A stretch of 64,000 bases of DNA from positions 186,001 through 250,000 of the forward strand of contig JARBJD010000003.1 of assembly GCA_033064195.1 (NCBI GenBank). Reading direction: 5' to 3'. Numbering within the stretch: the first letter of the stretch is position 1; every line of letters begins with the position of its first letter. Below are positions 46,601 through 56,301 of the stretch, in pieces. This DNA comes from Blattamonas nauphoetae (lineage: Eukaryota; Preaxostyla; Oxymonadida). The notes below the pieces were generated by a model. That model made no database searches, was not told the DNA's origin, and saw nothing but the letters and a program-made list of their open reading frames with translations. A program made the translations under genes and the position numbers.

Positions 46601-48536
46601 CGGGATGTCGGCCTACCTCCGATGCTACAAGCCGTACCTCAAAAACTTCACAAACAGTCAGAACACTCTCGCCGACCTCCAAAAGAAAAATAAGGCCTTC
46701 CGCAAGTTCCTCCAGCAATGCTCACAACACCCGGACGCGAACAGCTTCCCCATCGAGTCGTTCCTCATCCTTCCCGTTCAACGTCTCCCACGCTACAAAA
46801 TGCTGCTTGAGCAGCTTCTGAAATACACCGAAGAAACCCACCCAGAATACCCGAAGATCAAGTCTGCACTTGAAAACATCACCGCACTCGCTGAAGATGC
46901 CAACCAGCAATGTGCGGAGAACGAAGAGAAGATGGGTGTTGTTGTCTTCCTGAACGAACTGACCATGGGCCTGAAAGAAATGGCAGGTCCAAAGGGAACC
47001 GCTCCTCGCATCGACGGCTCGGCGATTGTCACTCCCTCTCGTCGATTGCTGAATCGAATCGAAATCACTTCCTTCGAGACAATGGAAGGGGACCCGGAGA
47101 TGAAGGGTGTGGAGAGAATGAAGGAGATGCTGGACTTGCACGGTTCCACTGACAAGAAGAAGCGGATGGAGATGCTTCTCTTCAACGATTCGATCGCAAT
47201 CATCACTCGCGACAAGAAATTCAAACGGAAGCGGATGAACCAGAAAGCGACAGATGGATCTCTCGAATCAAACCCGATCCAGCTGAAGGGGCTCTACCCG
47301 CTTTACTTTGCTCCCTCCTTCCACTTCTCCAATCCGGTCGATCAGACCTCTCTCCCCCTCCACAACAGACACACTTCTTCTCTCTCCCGTGATGCTGTGT
47401 CAGAAGCGGAGTATGTTTCCACTCTCTTCTCTTCGCGACTTCGATACGACCCACTGTACGATCCGGCCAACCCATCTCTCGATTCCGATCCTCCTCTGAA
47501 AACCACTGGATTCCGACACCCAATCAAAGATTACACGAAAGCAGATGTGAAGGAACTCACTCGCCAACGGCTCGACGTGGTCACATTCTCATCCAAAGAC
47601 ACTATCTCGGAGTTCCAACAGAACTACTCGAAAGCTGTCAGCGACCTGAAGATTCTATGGGGAAGCGAGGTTTCAGAAGCAATCGAAGAAGACGAAGCAG
47701 ATGATGAGGTCCTCGAGCCATTCCCGGAGGTCGAAAATGACGATGAAGAGGATGAAGTGAAACAGGAGGAAGAAGAAAAGAAAGAAGATGAAGCGAAACA
47801 GGAGGAAGAAGAAAAGAAAGAGGATGAAACGAAACAGGAGGAAGAAGGAGAAAAGAAAGAGGATGAAACGAAACAGGAGGAAGAAGGAGAAAAGAAAGAG
47901 GATGAAACGAAACAGGAGGAAGAAGGAGAAAAGAAAGAGGATGAAACGAAACAGGAGGAAGAAGGAGAAAAGAAAGAGGATGAAACGAAACAGGAGGAAG
48001 AAGGAGAAAAGAAAGAGGATGAAACGAAACAGGAGGAAGAAGGAGAAAAGAAAGAGGATGAAACGAAACAGGAGGAAGAAGGAGAAAAGAAAGAGGATGA
48101 AACGAAACAGGAGGAAGAAGGAGAAAAGAAAGAGGATGAAACGAAACAGGAGGAAGAAGGAGAAAAGAAAGAGGATGAAACGAAACAGGAGGAAGAAGGA
48201 GAAAAGAAAGAGGATCGAGAAGAGGAGAAAGAAGGAGATGAAGCGAAAGTCAACACAGAAGAGAAAAAGGAGAGTGAAGATTTGAAGGAGGGAATGGATG
48301 CAAAAGATGATGATCACACAGAGGAAGATGTGACGAAACACGATACATCAACATCCGAAATCGAAAGAAAGGAGGAGGAACCAAGAAAGGAGGATGAAGA
48401 TAATCAAGAAGACACTGTTGAAACCACTGAAGAAAAGAAAGAGGACGAAAAGAGTCAAGATGCAAATGGAAATGTACCAACAGATAATGAATCAGTTCAG
48501 GAATCAGCTCCAGAGTCCCAACAGGATGACTCGTAG
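40630..48536 (+). CDS. LRR - AIR9 A9 repeats - RhoGEF (DH-PH) giant protein
   Basis: About 2,580 residues. The 5' exons (40630-41450, about four introns of 35-60 nt) encode leucine-rich repeats such as LIEYLYLRCNYLSFIP, LRILDVSSNQITSL and LRTLIISHNNIDTF, ending with an LRR cap. The main exon then has at least six A9-type repeats as in plant and protist AIR9, each with an (I/V)xGxxxEG opening and later a YxGGxEG and SxxxW pair: near 41,680, 42,050, 42,380, 42,820, 43,500 and 44,420. A long acidic linker with a charged coiled coil (45,840-46,180) leads to a RhoGEF DH domain (46,350-46,930; LNEILSTERTYVSQL, FLILPVQRLPRYKMLLEQLL) and a PH domain (about 47,000-47,640). The tail is Glu/Lys-rich with a perfect tandem repeat. 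AIR9 binds microtubules; the DH domain implies Rho-GTPase activation. Confidence 0.87.
47820..48209 (+). repeat. Ten tandem 39-bp units, apparently identical, coding EDETKQEEEGEKK
   Basis: In-frame minisatellite in the tail of the AIR9-RhoGEF gene. Each 39-base unit encodes the 13 residues EDETKQEEEGEKK, and all ten copies read the same in DNA by eye. It is preceded by two shorter related units (KEDEAKQEEEEK, 47,758-47,819) and followed by a degenerate one. The identity suggests recent expansion or homogenisation, and copy number may vary between strains or be miscounted in assembly. Confidence 0.95.
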
Positions 48537-48715
48537 AACCGCACAATTCCCGCCATCTTTTGTCCATGCACATTTTGTGATTCATTTCTCAAGTTTCTTC
48601 CCTAGTTTATAAGTATCTATCTTCTTGTCTCAGAACTTCCACCAACAGACGAGTTTCGTAATGACATCTCCTAATTGTGGTTTCAGATCATTCATCTTTA
48701 ACTGGTTCATTCATT

Positions 48716-49705
48716 ATGGAGGTTTGACGAATATTTCTATTCATGTTCTTATCTTAAAAATGTATTTCTCTCTGGGTGTAGGTTGGTCATCGTATTAACT
48801 CGAATGGAACAGATTCACATGAACCAGTGATTCCGTCTCAAATTTGCCTTTCAATCGCTCGAGGTCTTCGACATGTGCAAAAGATCGACCATCACCATGT
48901 TTTCTTCGGTCGTCTTTCCTCTCACTCCGTGTTGTTTAACAAAAACGACTCTGTCTGTCTCCACATCAGAGGCGCGACGGAGGTTGCTGTTTCAACTCAC
49001 ACAGGCTCAGTCGGTGCCCCTCAATATATTTTTGATGAGATTGTGGATAGTAAACATCTCTTTCACGATACGTCAGACAAATACAGCAAGGAACCAAGTT
49101 TCGAAGGCTCGACCAACCGTCCCGAAACATTGGAACAAAGATTGCTCGCAGAAAAGCAAGGGTCAAGTTCATCATCTCAAAAAGACTGGATAGAAAGAAC
49201 CATATCATCCACAGAATCTCACAGATCTCGATCCATCAATTCAAATTCAACACAACTCTCCACCAAAACACGAATGCGTCCACACGTTGAAACACGGACA
49301 CTAATCGATGGAGGAATCGATCATCTTCGTTGGCGAGCACCTGAACTCTCGTTGGGAGCCGACGTCTCAATAGCAACAGGAATATTCAGTCTCGGGATGA
49401 TTCTTTGGGAAATTCACACAAGAGAGGTTCCGTTTGCAGAGGTCCCTGCAGCATCAGCGTGTATCCGCTTAGTGTCGGGAGAAAGGCCTTCTCTTGCCAG
49501 AGTGTCCGACACAACCCAAGCAATGCTTATCGAGCGATGCTGGGCACAGGACCCGCGAAGAAGACCAGGAATTGAAGAGGTGATCACAATCTTGCAGGAG
49601 ATCGAGGACGCAAGACTGGCAGGGGAAATGTTGGATAGTTGTTCATTGGATGTTGCTCATGATGATGACGGATCCGCCGAATCGATAGTTTCACTGCAAT
49701 TTTGA
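48716..49705 (+). CDS. Kinase-like protein with only a C-lobe, probable pseudokinase
   Basis: The product has kinase C-lobe landmarks: QICLSIARGLRHVQKIDHHH (alpha-E), then HHVFFGRLSSHSVLFN where a kinase would have HRDLxxxNxL, so the catalytic Asp is missing. Next are LRWRAPELSLGADVSIAT (APE motif), IFSLGMILWEIHTREVPF (the SDVWSFG/WE region) and LIERCWAQDPRRRP (the late conserved Arg). No DFG and no N-lobe glycine loop or VAIK lysine were found. A Ser-rich insertion lies between the catalytic-loop remnant and APE. I start at 48716 (before a ~60-nt intron) because upstream sequence gives no N-lobe; an unseen upstream exon is possible. Fits a TKL-type pseudokinase fragment. Confidence 0.65.
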
Positions 49706-50133
49706 TGACCTTGCACAACAGCGGAAACGATATCTTGTGTTCTTGTCGAATGTCGCAATTGACGAATCTAAACATGCGTTGTCTCTGATTTTTCTTCTTT
49801 TTGGGAGCATGGTTTGGAATGGCCATCCATGAATGAGTATTGATGGGTGTCCAGTTGGTTGAGGTGGATTTGAACTCGAGATTATCTTCTGTTTTTCTTG
49901 TACTGAATCATTCTTTTTTCTCCACCATCAACGATTGTCCTCCTATCAATTTTTGGATTTTGCTGCTTTTCACTTATTTTGTTGGAATATTCAATGAATA
50001 CACTTTGTTCAACGGCCCACATCTTGCTGTCAAATGTTTCTGCCATTACGCAAAACAAACGTTGCAGAAGCTGAGTGAACAGAAGAAAACGTCAAAAAAT
50101 TGGGTGAAGTGTGTGTGAAAGCACAAAATGATG
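49706..50133. other. 428-base spacer, no recognised gene
   Basis: Lies between the ends of convergent genes. A plus-strand frame (49840-50118) encodes a hydrophobic stretch, INFWILLLFTYFVGIF, followed by a Lys-rich end, but it has no recognisable relative. It may be the 3' UTRs of both neighbours, or a small membrane-protein gene. I saw no tRNA or snRNA signature. Confidence 0.3.
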
Positions 50134-50984
50134 CTAGAGATCATCAAAATCATCATCTTCCATCATCTGCTGGCGGAGGGCATCCATATCTGCCTCTGTT
50201 GACGTGATAAAAGAATGATCATGTGCTCTCATCGTTTTTTTCGATGATTTCGACTGTGTGAAGTGTTCTTCTCCCAAAACAATCATTCCTTTGAGAGATC
50301 AAAAAGAAACAATGAAAGACCCTCTTTTGCCATTCTTTCTTCTATCAACCGGGTTTCGAACGTGTCCTGATTTCCAAAATCTTCAAATCCTGTTGATCGT
50401 GCAGTATTTATCCCATCATGAAAATATAGGAGTTCTGGGAGGACTCGAACTTTTAGTTTCTCCACAAAGAAAGGACACTGAACAATTTTAAGAAGAAACG
50501 AAAATAACCACACCTTCTCCACATCTATTTTCAAAAATTTGATTGTTGGATACTTGGGAGCAAGTTTCTACGGAAGGAGGATCAAATTTTTGTTCGAGTG
50601 ACAATAGTCGTAAAAAACCTCTAGATGGGAATGAAGAATGGCGCATCTGTTAAATGTATGATGGTAAAAGCTTACAACGGCCCATTTTGTTCCGGTAACT
50701 TCAGGAAGGAACTAGAGTTGGTTAAAAAATAAATCTGGTGATGGTGGAAGGACACAAACTTGATTTTCTTCAATGTCTCGAAGACGGCCGCCACCAGCTG
50801 CAATTGCACGAAGGTTTTCTTCTTGCCTGATGACGAATGAAAGACAATGATTTTAGGTCGAAGAGAATGATGAACAGTTGAATGGACACTTTTCTTTCAG
50901 ATATTGGAGTCGCTTCTTTCGAATAGCTTCTAATTCGTCATCAATGACACCCCCTCCAAGTTGATGATTTGAACTTTCTGTCAT
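50134..50984 (-). CDS. TXNDC9: TXNDC9 / phosducin-like protein 3
   Basis: Exons read from 50984 (MTESSNHQLGGGVIDDELEA) through IRKKRLQYLKEKQEENLRAI, matching the ELxxLKEKRLQxLRKxQ box of TXNDC9. After further introns come GTKWAVVSFYHHTFNRCAIL (family: VVCHFYRDSTFRCKILDRHL), LAPKYPTIKFLKIDVEKCPF and KLKVRVLPELLYFHDG, the thioredoxin-fold core. The last exon ends KKTMRAHDHSFITSTEAD ... DDFDDL with TAG at 50134-50136. As in other members there is no redox CxxC pair. PhLP3 proteins modulate the CCT chaperonin during tubulin and actin folding. Introns of about 35-65 nt; a further upstream 5' exon cannot be excluded because the frame is open above the chosen ATG. Confidence 0.83.
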
Positions 50985-51092
50985 AATGGCGTTGTTTCGA
51001 AGTGAAATGTTTCGTTTGGGTTGATCTGAAAATTTGGTGAAAAAGGGATGCCCTTCTGGGGTAAATAATGAATGGAACGAAATGAAAAAGAA

Positions 51093-54000
51093 TTAAATCA
51101 CAATAAGATGTTCCCCAACAAGCACCCAAACAAAATCAGTCATGATTGTGAGACAACAGTCAATCAATTCTCGTACTTCCTGATGAAGGAGTCCAGCCAT
51201 CCCAATCATCTCCCAAAAACCACAACTCCCTGCGTGTGTTTGTGTGAGAATAGGAAATGAGGGCGATGACGAGAAAATATGCTTCAATTCTGGATACGCT
51301 GTTTCGAAAGAAGATGACTTCTCAAGAAACAAACGAGAGAGGTGGAAGGCAAGATGGAGGTAGTCAACCAGCAGAAGGAGAGCATGTGCACACGTGTGCA
51401 TGTTGTGGATAAACGAGACGAGGATGTTGGTGAGGAGTCCGAGAATGTCCGACTGGAGGAGTTCAGAGAGTACATCCCGGCACGTCCTGAATGACAACGT
51501 CTCGACAAGTTGAGCCATTTTGCGAAGAATGTTTCGTGCTACAAAAAAAGCCTTGCGAATGGTCACTTTTTCTGCCTCGGTGAGAGTGGCTTGAGACGGG
51601 AGGAGAACAGTGAGTGACTTGGTGACGACTGATCGATGAGGCGTGGCTGTCTTCTGCAAGTCGGCTTGCTGGTATCCAAACAACGGAGCAAGCGACTTCA
51701 GAACGGCCCCAACATACGATGTCTTCCACTCCAGCGTGTTGCAGTCTGTCACCGAGAATGGTGTGGCGAAGAGACGATCTGGAGATGTGTGCTGAGAGTC
51801 TTTTGTGGGTGAAGAGAGAGTGAATAGGCGTGTGGGTGATGGAGGCGAGTTGGATGGGATGACCCGGGACGATTTGGGAGTGAAAAGAGATGACGACGCT
51901 GGTGGATGTGGAATGGTGGAGGCGGATGAAAGCGGGATGAAAAGGATTGCTGAGATCAGCGATGGAGTGGCGATTGTGCCTGAGCAGGGAGACTCCCAAA
52001 TGAACGAGAAGAATTGCGGATGAGATGTGATGAGATCGGAGAGGGTGGACAGCAGGACACTGAGAAGAAGGGTCGTGTGGGGCTGCCTGGGCAGAAACTG
52101 CTTGGAGGAGAGTGACGTTGTGTAGAGGAAGACATGGAGCGACTTGGCGACAAGGTCACTCATGTCGGTCGCGAGGAACTGAAAAATGGCACAAGTCACG
52201 AGAAGCCCTCCGTGGACGAGTTTGGCAAAATGTTGATATCGGTGGACGAAGGATGTGTAGACAGTGTGCCGAGGAAGGTTGGCGGAGGACGTGAAACACG
52301 AGAAAGGATCGAGGAGTGTCGCAAACGGTCGGATGAAAGCTTCTGTGCGCTGATTGGTCAGAAGTGCTGGAGATTGTTTGCACTCAAACAGGAGTGTGGT
52401 GAGAGTCTGTGCAAAAGAAATCTGAGTTTGGAGGTGAGCTGTCAGAGAAGGCGGGGATGGGATTGGATGGGCTGGAGAGTCAGACACGATGAACGATGGA
52501 GATGATCGGGGATGGAGTGGGGAAGATTTGGGACGGACAGGTGTTGAGGTGGCGAACTTCTGTGGCGAGCCTTTCATCTTTTGAATCGTGTCCGATGAAA
52601 GTGTTGAGAGTGTGTTTGTGACGTCGTGAGTTGTGGATGTGTATAAACTCAGAATCGTTGAGATGAAGATGTCGTGTTGTTTTGGTGTGTGTGATGTTGT
52701 GTGTAAGAAGTGTCGCATAGCATTCAAGATCACATCCAGCATTGTGATGATCGGCTCCGAGAGATCCTCGCACGTCTCTGTTGGCGCGGCTGTGTGAGGG
52801 GGTCGCGGAGGAGTATCCACAACCGAGAATTCCGGAATCGCGTTGTGGGGCGACGACAAATCAGCGGAGGGAGTATTCCAAGTCCGTCCGATCATTTTGA
52901 CCAGCCATTCGACCCCCTTCGCGAGGTGGGTCATATACGTCTGCATTTCCCCGTCCTCGCTGAGTCTGACTTGTTCAGAAACTTTGAAGTGGATCAAATC
53001 GTCGTGGCCGAGCTCGATCGGATAGCATCCAACTGATTCTGCCGAAAGCTCGCCGTCAGTTTTGTGTTGTTCTATCCGGGAGTTCCGAATACCAGCGCAT
53101 TTGGGACAGAGTGAAACGGAGTGGGTTTTGAGAACAGCGAGGAGGGCGGCAGCTGGTGGAGTGAGCTTCGTGGGATCAGAGCTGTTTAGAGTTCTATGCG
53201 TGAAAATGTCCGAATGAGAAAAAGAGTTGGAGGGTGGGAGGATGAAAGAGAGAAGTGGCAAAGTGTCAGGAAGAGAAAGATATGATTCAGGGAGGAGAAG
53301 AAAGAGTGTGCTGGTGTTCACACGGAGAGAGTGCATCGTTTCAGATGATGGTTGCTCAGATTCGAAATGGAAAAGAATAGTTTGGCAAAGGAGAGAGAAA
53401 AGAGGATATGTCAAAATAGAGTGAAGTCTGTGAAACAGGAGGATACATCGAGAAACAACTTCTAAGCACCAGCCGAACTGGAGAAGAAAATAGTCACAGG
53501 ATGAGAGGAGTTCTGAGCTGAATGTGAGGAGTGTGTCTGTATCAAGCAAAAGGAGTAATTCCAAAGTTGATGCAACCGACTTCGAAGGTGCCGATGATGA
53601 CACAAGAGAGAGAAGGGCAGGAAAGTGGGGGGTAAGCTGTGTCTGAACGGCTCGGGTTTGTTCAATAAAATCAGGTGATTGGAGACCATGTACTAACTCA
53701 CAAATAATTTGTGTCACTTCTTCGCAATAAACACTGAATTCTATTGTTGTGTGTGGTTCTTTCGGATCTGGCTGAGAAGATTCGATTGATAAGTTCGTTG
53801 TCTGAGATAACGAGCCGAAAAGAAAATCATCATCCAAATTGTTACTATTTGCCGTCTTTTGATTCAATGATAGAGGATTGGCGAGATGGTGCGAGAGTTG
53901 TGTGACGAGGTTTTGGAGTGAATCTGGTGATTGCGGACCTGTCCGAGACACTATTGAGGATATTGGTTGAAGTTTATCATGCATCAGATATTGTGAGAGT

Positions 54001-54245
54001 ATTGACGTCGAATTGTGGGGAGACTCCAATTTATCTAGTGGCTTAGTTAACGATTGGCGAAGGCTGACTACGAATGGTGAATCTGATATAGTCATGTCAT
54101 TGTCCAACGATGACAAAGATTCTTCCAAAGCAGAGTCATAAAAGAGAGAGCTTCGATGCTGTGCGGTAGGAGATTCGTCAGAATGATTTGGCTCGAACTG
54201 TGACGGAACAAGATTAGAATTGTCAATAATGTCAGTATGGCTCAT
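51093..54245 (-). CDS. Unrecognised 1,050-residue Ser/Leu-rich helical protein
   Basis: A single open frame without introns from 54243-54245 (MSHTDIIDNSNLVPSQFEPN). The N-terminal ~180 residues are Ser/Asn/Gln-rich and probably unstructured. The following ~850 residues are rich in Leu, Ser, Thr and Phe and look like repeated helices interrupted by Ser/Pro/Thr loops (around residues 560-620 and 790-850), which would suit a large solenoid scaffold. The last ~150 residues are strongly helical and end with EVRELIDCCLTIMTDFVWVL. No catalytic motif, zinc site or clear membrane segment. I do not recognise the family. Confidence 0.75.
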   Translation of the reverse strand: MSHTDIIDNSNLVPSQFEPNHSDESPTAQHRSSLFYDSALEESLSSLDNDMTISDSPFVVSLRQSLTKPLDKLESPHNSTSILSQYLMHDKLQPISSIVSRTGPQSPDSLQNLVTQLSHHLANPLSLNQKTANSNNLDDDFLFGSLSQTTNLSIESSQPDPKEPHTTIEFSVYCEEVTQIICELVHGLQSPDFIEQTRAVQTQLTPHFPALLSLVSSSAPSKSVASTLELLLLLDTDTLLTFSSELLSSCDYFLLQFGWCLEVVSRCILLFHRLHSILTYPLFSLLCQTILFHFESEQPSSETMHSLRVNTSTLFLLLPESYLSLPDTLPLLSFILPPSNSFSHSDIFTHRTLNSSDPTKLTPPAAALLAVLKTHSVSLCPKCAGIRNSRIEQHKTDGELSAESVGCYPIELGHDDLIHFKVSEQVRLSEDGEMQTYMTHLAKGVEWLVKMIGRTWNTPSADLSSPHNAIPEFSVVDTPPRPPHTAAPTETCEDLSEPIITMLDVILNAMRHFLHTTSHTPKQHDIFISTILSLYTSTTHDVTNTLSTLSSDTIQKMKGSPQKFATSTPVRPKSSPLHPRSSPSFIVSDSPAHPIPSPPSLTAHLQTQISFAQTLTTLLFECKQSPALLTNQRTEAFIRPFATLLDPFSCFTSSANLPRHTVYTSFVHRYQHFAKLVHGGLLVTCAIFQFLATDMSDLVAKSLHVFLYTTSLSSKQFLPRQPHTTLLLSVLLSTLSDLITSHPQFFSFIWESPCSGTIATPSLISAILFIPLSSASTIPHPPASSSLFTPKSSRVIPSNSPPSPTRLFTLSSPTKDSQHTSPDRLFATPFSVTDCNTLEWKTSYVGAVLKSLAPLFGYQQADLQKTATPHRSVVTKSLTVLLPSQATLTEAEKVTIRKAFFVARNILRKMAQLVETLSFRTCRDVLSELLQSDILGLLTNILVSFIHNMHTCAHALLLLVDYLHLAFHLSRLFLEKSSSFETAYPELKHIFSSSPSFPILTQTHAGSCGFWEMIGMAGLLHQEVRELIDCCLTIMTDFVWVLVGEHLIVI

Positions 54246-54395
54246 CTATTGTTCAATAACTTTCCTTTCTTGGAACAAGAACACCTGACGACCAGGTAAG
54301 GATTTGAAATACCCATTGACAAAAAATGCGAATGAAGAACTGACGAATTTGGATGGACGCACAAATAATCCACAAATTTTAAATCACTGTCGGTC

Positions 54396-56039
54396 TTAAA
54401 ATGGGCCAAGGAATGTTTCCTTGGAAGCCGTTGATGGCCGGCCTGGTTGTTGAGATGTGAGTTGGCGCAGCCTCGTGACAGTGATGATTGAATCATTCAA
54501 AACTATACCATTGGTATGATAGAGGAAAGTCTCTTCTTCGCAAGATAATTGAATTGTGACATAAATGTTTCGAGTTCGTTGACCTTTTTGGTCCAACTGA
54601 AACGCGACCTTCCGCACTTCCCCAAAATTCTCGCAAATTGACATAATGTGGCGGCGAGGAGTCTGAAGGGAGACATTTGAGAAGCAGAAGACGGGGAGAT
54701 GCCGATATCTGCTATGGAAAAGTGAGTTTGTGTTCTGTTCTTTGGGAGGCTTGTTTGCGGTCGCTTGTTGGCGACGCCGTTCCTTTTTCTCCATCTTCAT
54801 CTTCTGTTCGTCGTCAATGGCTTCTTCCAGATGTCTGATTTCTTCGCTCCACTTCGGATCGAGAATGTTGTCGAGTGGTGTCTCCATCTCGAGCAGTTCC
54901 GCAGTTTTGTTGATTGCAGCTCGGATCACACTCGGCTTTCGAACAACATCGGCCACATTTCGCCCAAATTGGAATGGATCCACGATTGCAAAGAAAGTCT
55001 GTGAACCTTTCCGAGTGAATGTTGGCTCGACTTCAGAACGGGGAATTGGATGGCCGTCTCGAACTGAAACTGCAGAAGTGGAAACGTCGAATGTTTTGCA
55101 GAAGATGATGAAAGATTTGAAGAGAGTTTGAAGTTCAAGTGGGGAGTTGGACGTGTTTTGATGAAAATGCGGAGTGGTTTCAGAAGTGTGCTGATTGGAG
55201 TAAGTCTGGGTTAACCAAGGAGAAGGATCATTGCTGAACAGAACTCGTCCATCAGGCAATGTTTGGTCGACGATGAGAGATGGGGACGACAATTGGAGAT
55301 AGGTGTGATTTTGAAGCGATGGGATGATGGGAGGGGACGTTGTTTGGAGAAAGAACAGACCCAACAGAGTCCAACCGTAGCTGGAGAGCTTTCGTTGCTT
55401 GGAATCGCCGATGTTCCAGGCTTTCGACCATTGTTTGACGAGGAGGAGGAACGGACGGACTCGATTATCGCATTTACAATATGTGGCTATCATTTCACTG
55501 TTGTAAACGCCAAGTGAATTCATAAGAACAAGGTCAAATGGCGTGTTTAAGACTGGACTGCTGACAGGAAGGTCGTGAAGATTCCAGACATTTGAGAGGC
55601 ATAATCCCTGAATGACAGGAACACGAGCATTGGGAAGAACATTCTCGATGGTAAAGTTGTGTGAACGGAGGGCTTTGGCGATGTCTTCAATTGTGGGGGT
55701 GTCACAATTGGGTTCAAAGAAAATGTTAAAGTCGATATCAGAACTTCCTGTGAAAAGAGAGCTTCTCACTGACCCAAATAAGCTAACTTCTTTGATAATC
55801 GCTGGATATTCTCGCTTCAGAGACGATTCGATGGCAGAGCGTGTTTGCTCAATCCGTTCAGCAGAGATCGGGTTGATCTCAGGAAGGCAGAATGAAGAAC
55901 ACATTTTTGGAGTTGGTGTAGATGCTATTCCGTCGATTTTCGACTTTTTTGTCCGAAGAATAGGTGATTTTGTTGTTTTGTTTGTTTTTGCTGGCTGTTT
56001 TGGTTTTGTGATGCATGTCGTTGATGATTCCAATGCCAT
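54396..56039 (-). CDS. Non-canonical poly(A)/U polymerase (terminal nucleotidyltransferase) with C-terminal RRM-like domain
   Basis: 547 codons in one exon, start 56037-56039, TAA at 54396-54398. The nucleotidyltransferase signature is LFGSVRSSLFTGSSDIDFNI, giving the GS motif and metal-binding Asp101 and Asp103; the third acidic residue is probably Asp169 in TPFDLVLMNS. RPFLLLVKQWSKAWNI and LSSYGWTLLGLFFLQ are the helices and PAP-associated domain of the TRF4/TUTase group. The last ~100 residues (RYRHLPVFCFSNVSLQTPRR ... NGIVLNDSIITVTRLR) look like a divergent RRM. TUT1 also combines an RRM with this catalytic fold, but at the N-terminus. Expected role: adding A or U tails to RNA; substrate unknown. 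Confidence 0.82.
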   Translation of the reverse strand: MALESSTTCITKPKQPAKTNKTTKSPILRTKKSKIDGIASTPTPKMCSSFCLPEINPISAERIEQTRSAIESSLKREYPAIIKEVSLFGSVRSSLFTGSSDIDFNIFFEPNCDTPTIEDIAKALRSHNFTIENVLPNARVPVIQGLCLSNVWNLHDLPVSSPVLNTPFDLVLMNSLGVYNSEMIATYCKCDNRVRPFLLLVKQWSKAWNIGDSKQRKLSSYGWTLLGLFFLQTTSPPIIPSLQNHTYLQLSSPSLIVDQTLPDGRVLFSNDPSPWLTQTYSNQHTSETTPHFHQNTSNSPLELQTLFKSFIIFCKTFDVSTSAVSVRDGHPIPRSEVEPTFTRKGSQTFFAIVDPFQFGRNVADVVRKPSVIRAAINKTAELLEMETPLDNILDPKWSEEIRHLEEAIDDEQKMKMEKKERRRQQATANKPPKEQNTNSLFHSRYRHLPVFCFSNVSLQTPRRHIMSICENFGEVRKVAFQLDQKGQRTRNIYVTIQLSCEEETFLYHTNGIVLNDSIITVTRLRQLTSQQPGRPSTASKETFLGPF

Positions 56040-56301
56040 GCGCTTCGGAAGAGGTTTCCGTTTGGGAAGGGTCTTGGGTTTGCTTCGGTGTATGTGATTC
56101 TAGGCTAACATTGATCATGCCCACATTTTATGTATGAGAGAAATGGTGTTGTTTTTTCTTACGAAATTTCAAAATCACATCTTTTTGGATGTTTGATAGT
56201 GTTTTACATCGAAATTCGATGATCGTTGGAGCCAACTATTTGGATGGAGTTCAATCAAAAGAAGATGGACAAATCAAGAATATATATTGACAAGAGGTGG
56301 A

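Noticed and set aside
47673-48341. Long minus-strand and alternate-frame open stretches opposite the 39-bp repeat
   Set aside because: They are mirror images of the Glu/Lys-rich repeat in the real gene: Ser/Phe-rich on the other strand and Arg/Lys-rich in the alternate frame. Periodic sequence keeps all frames open.
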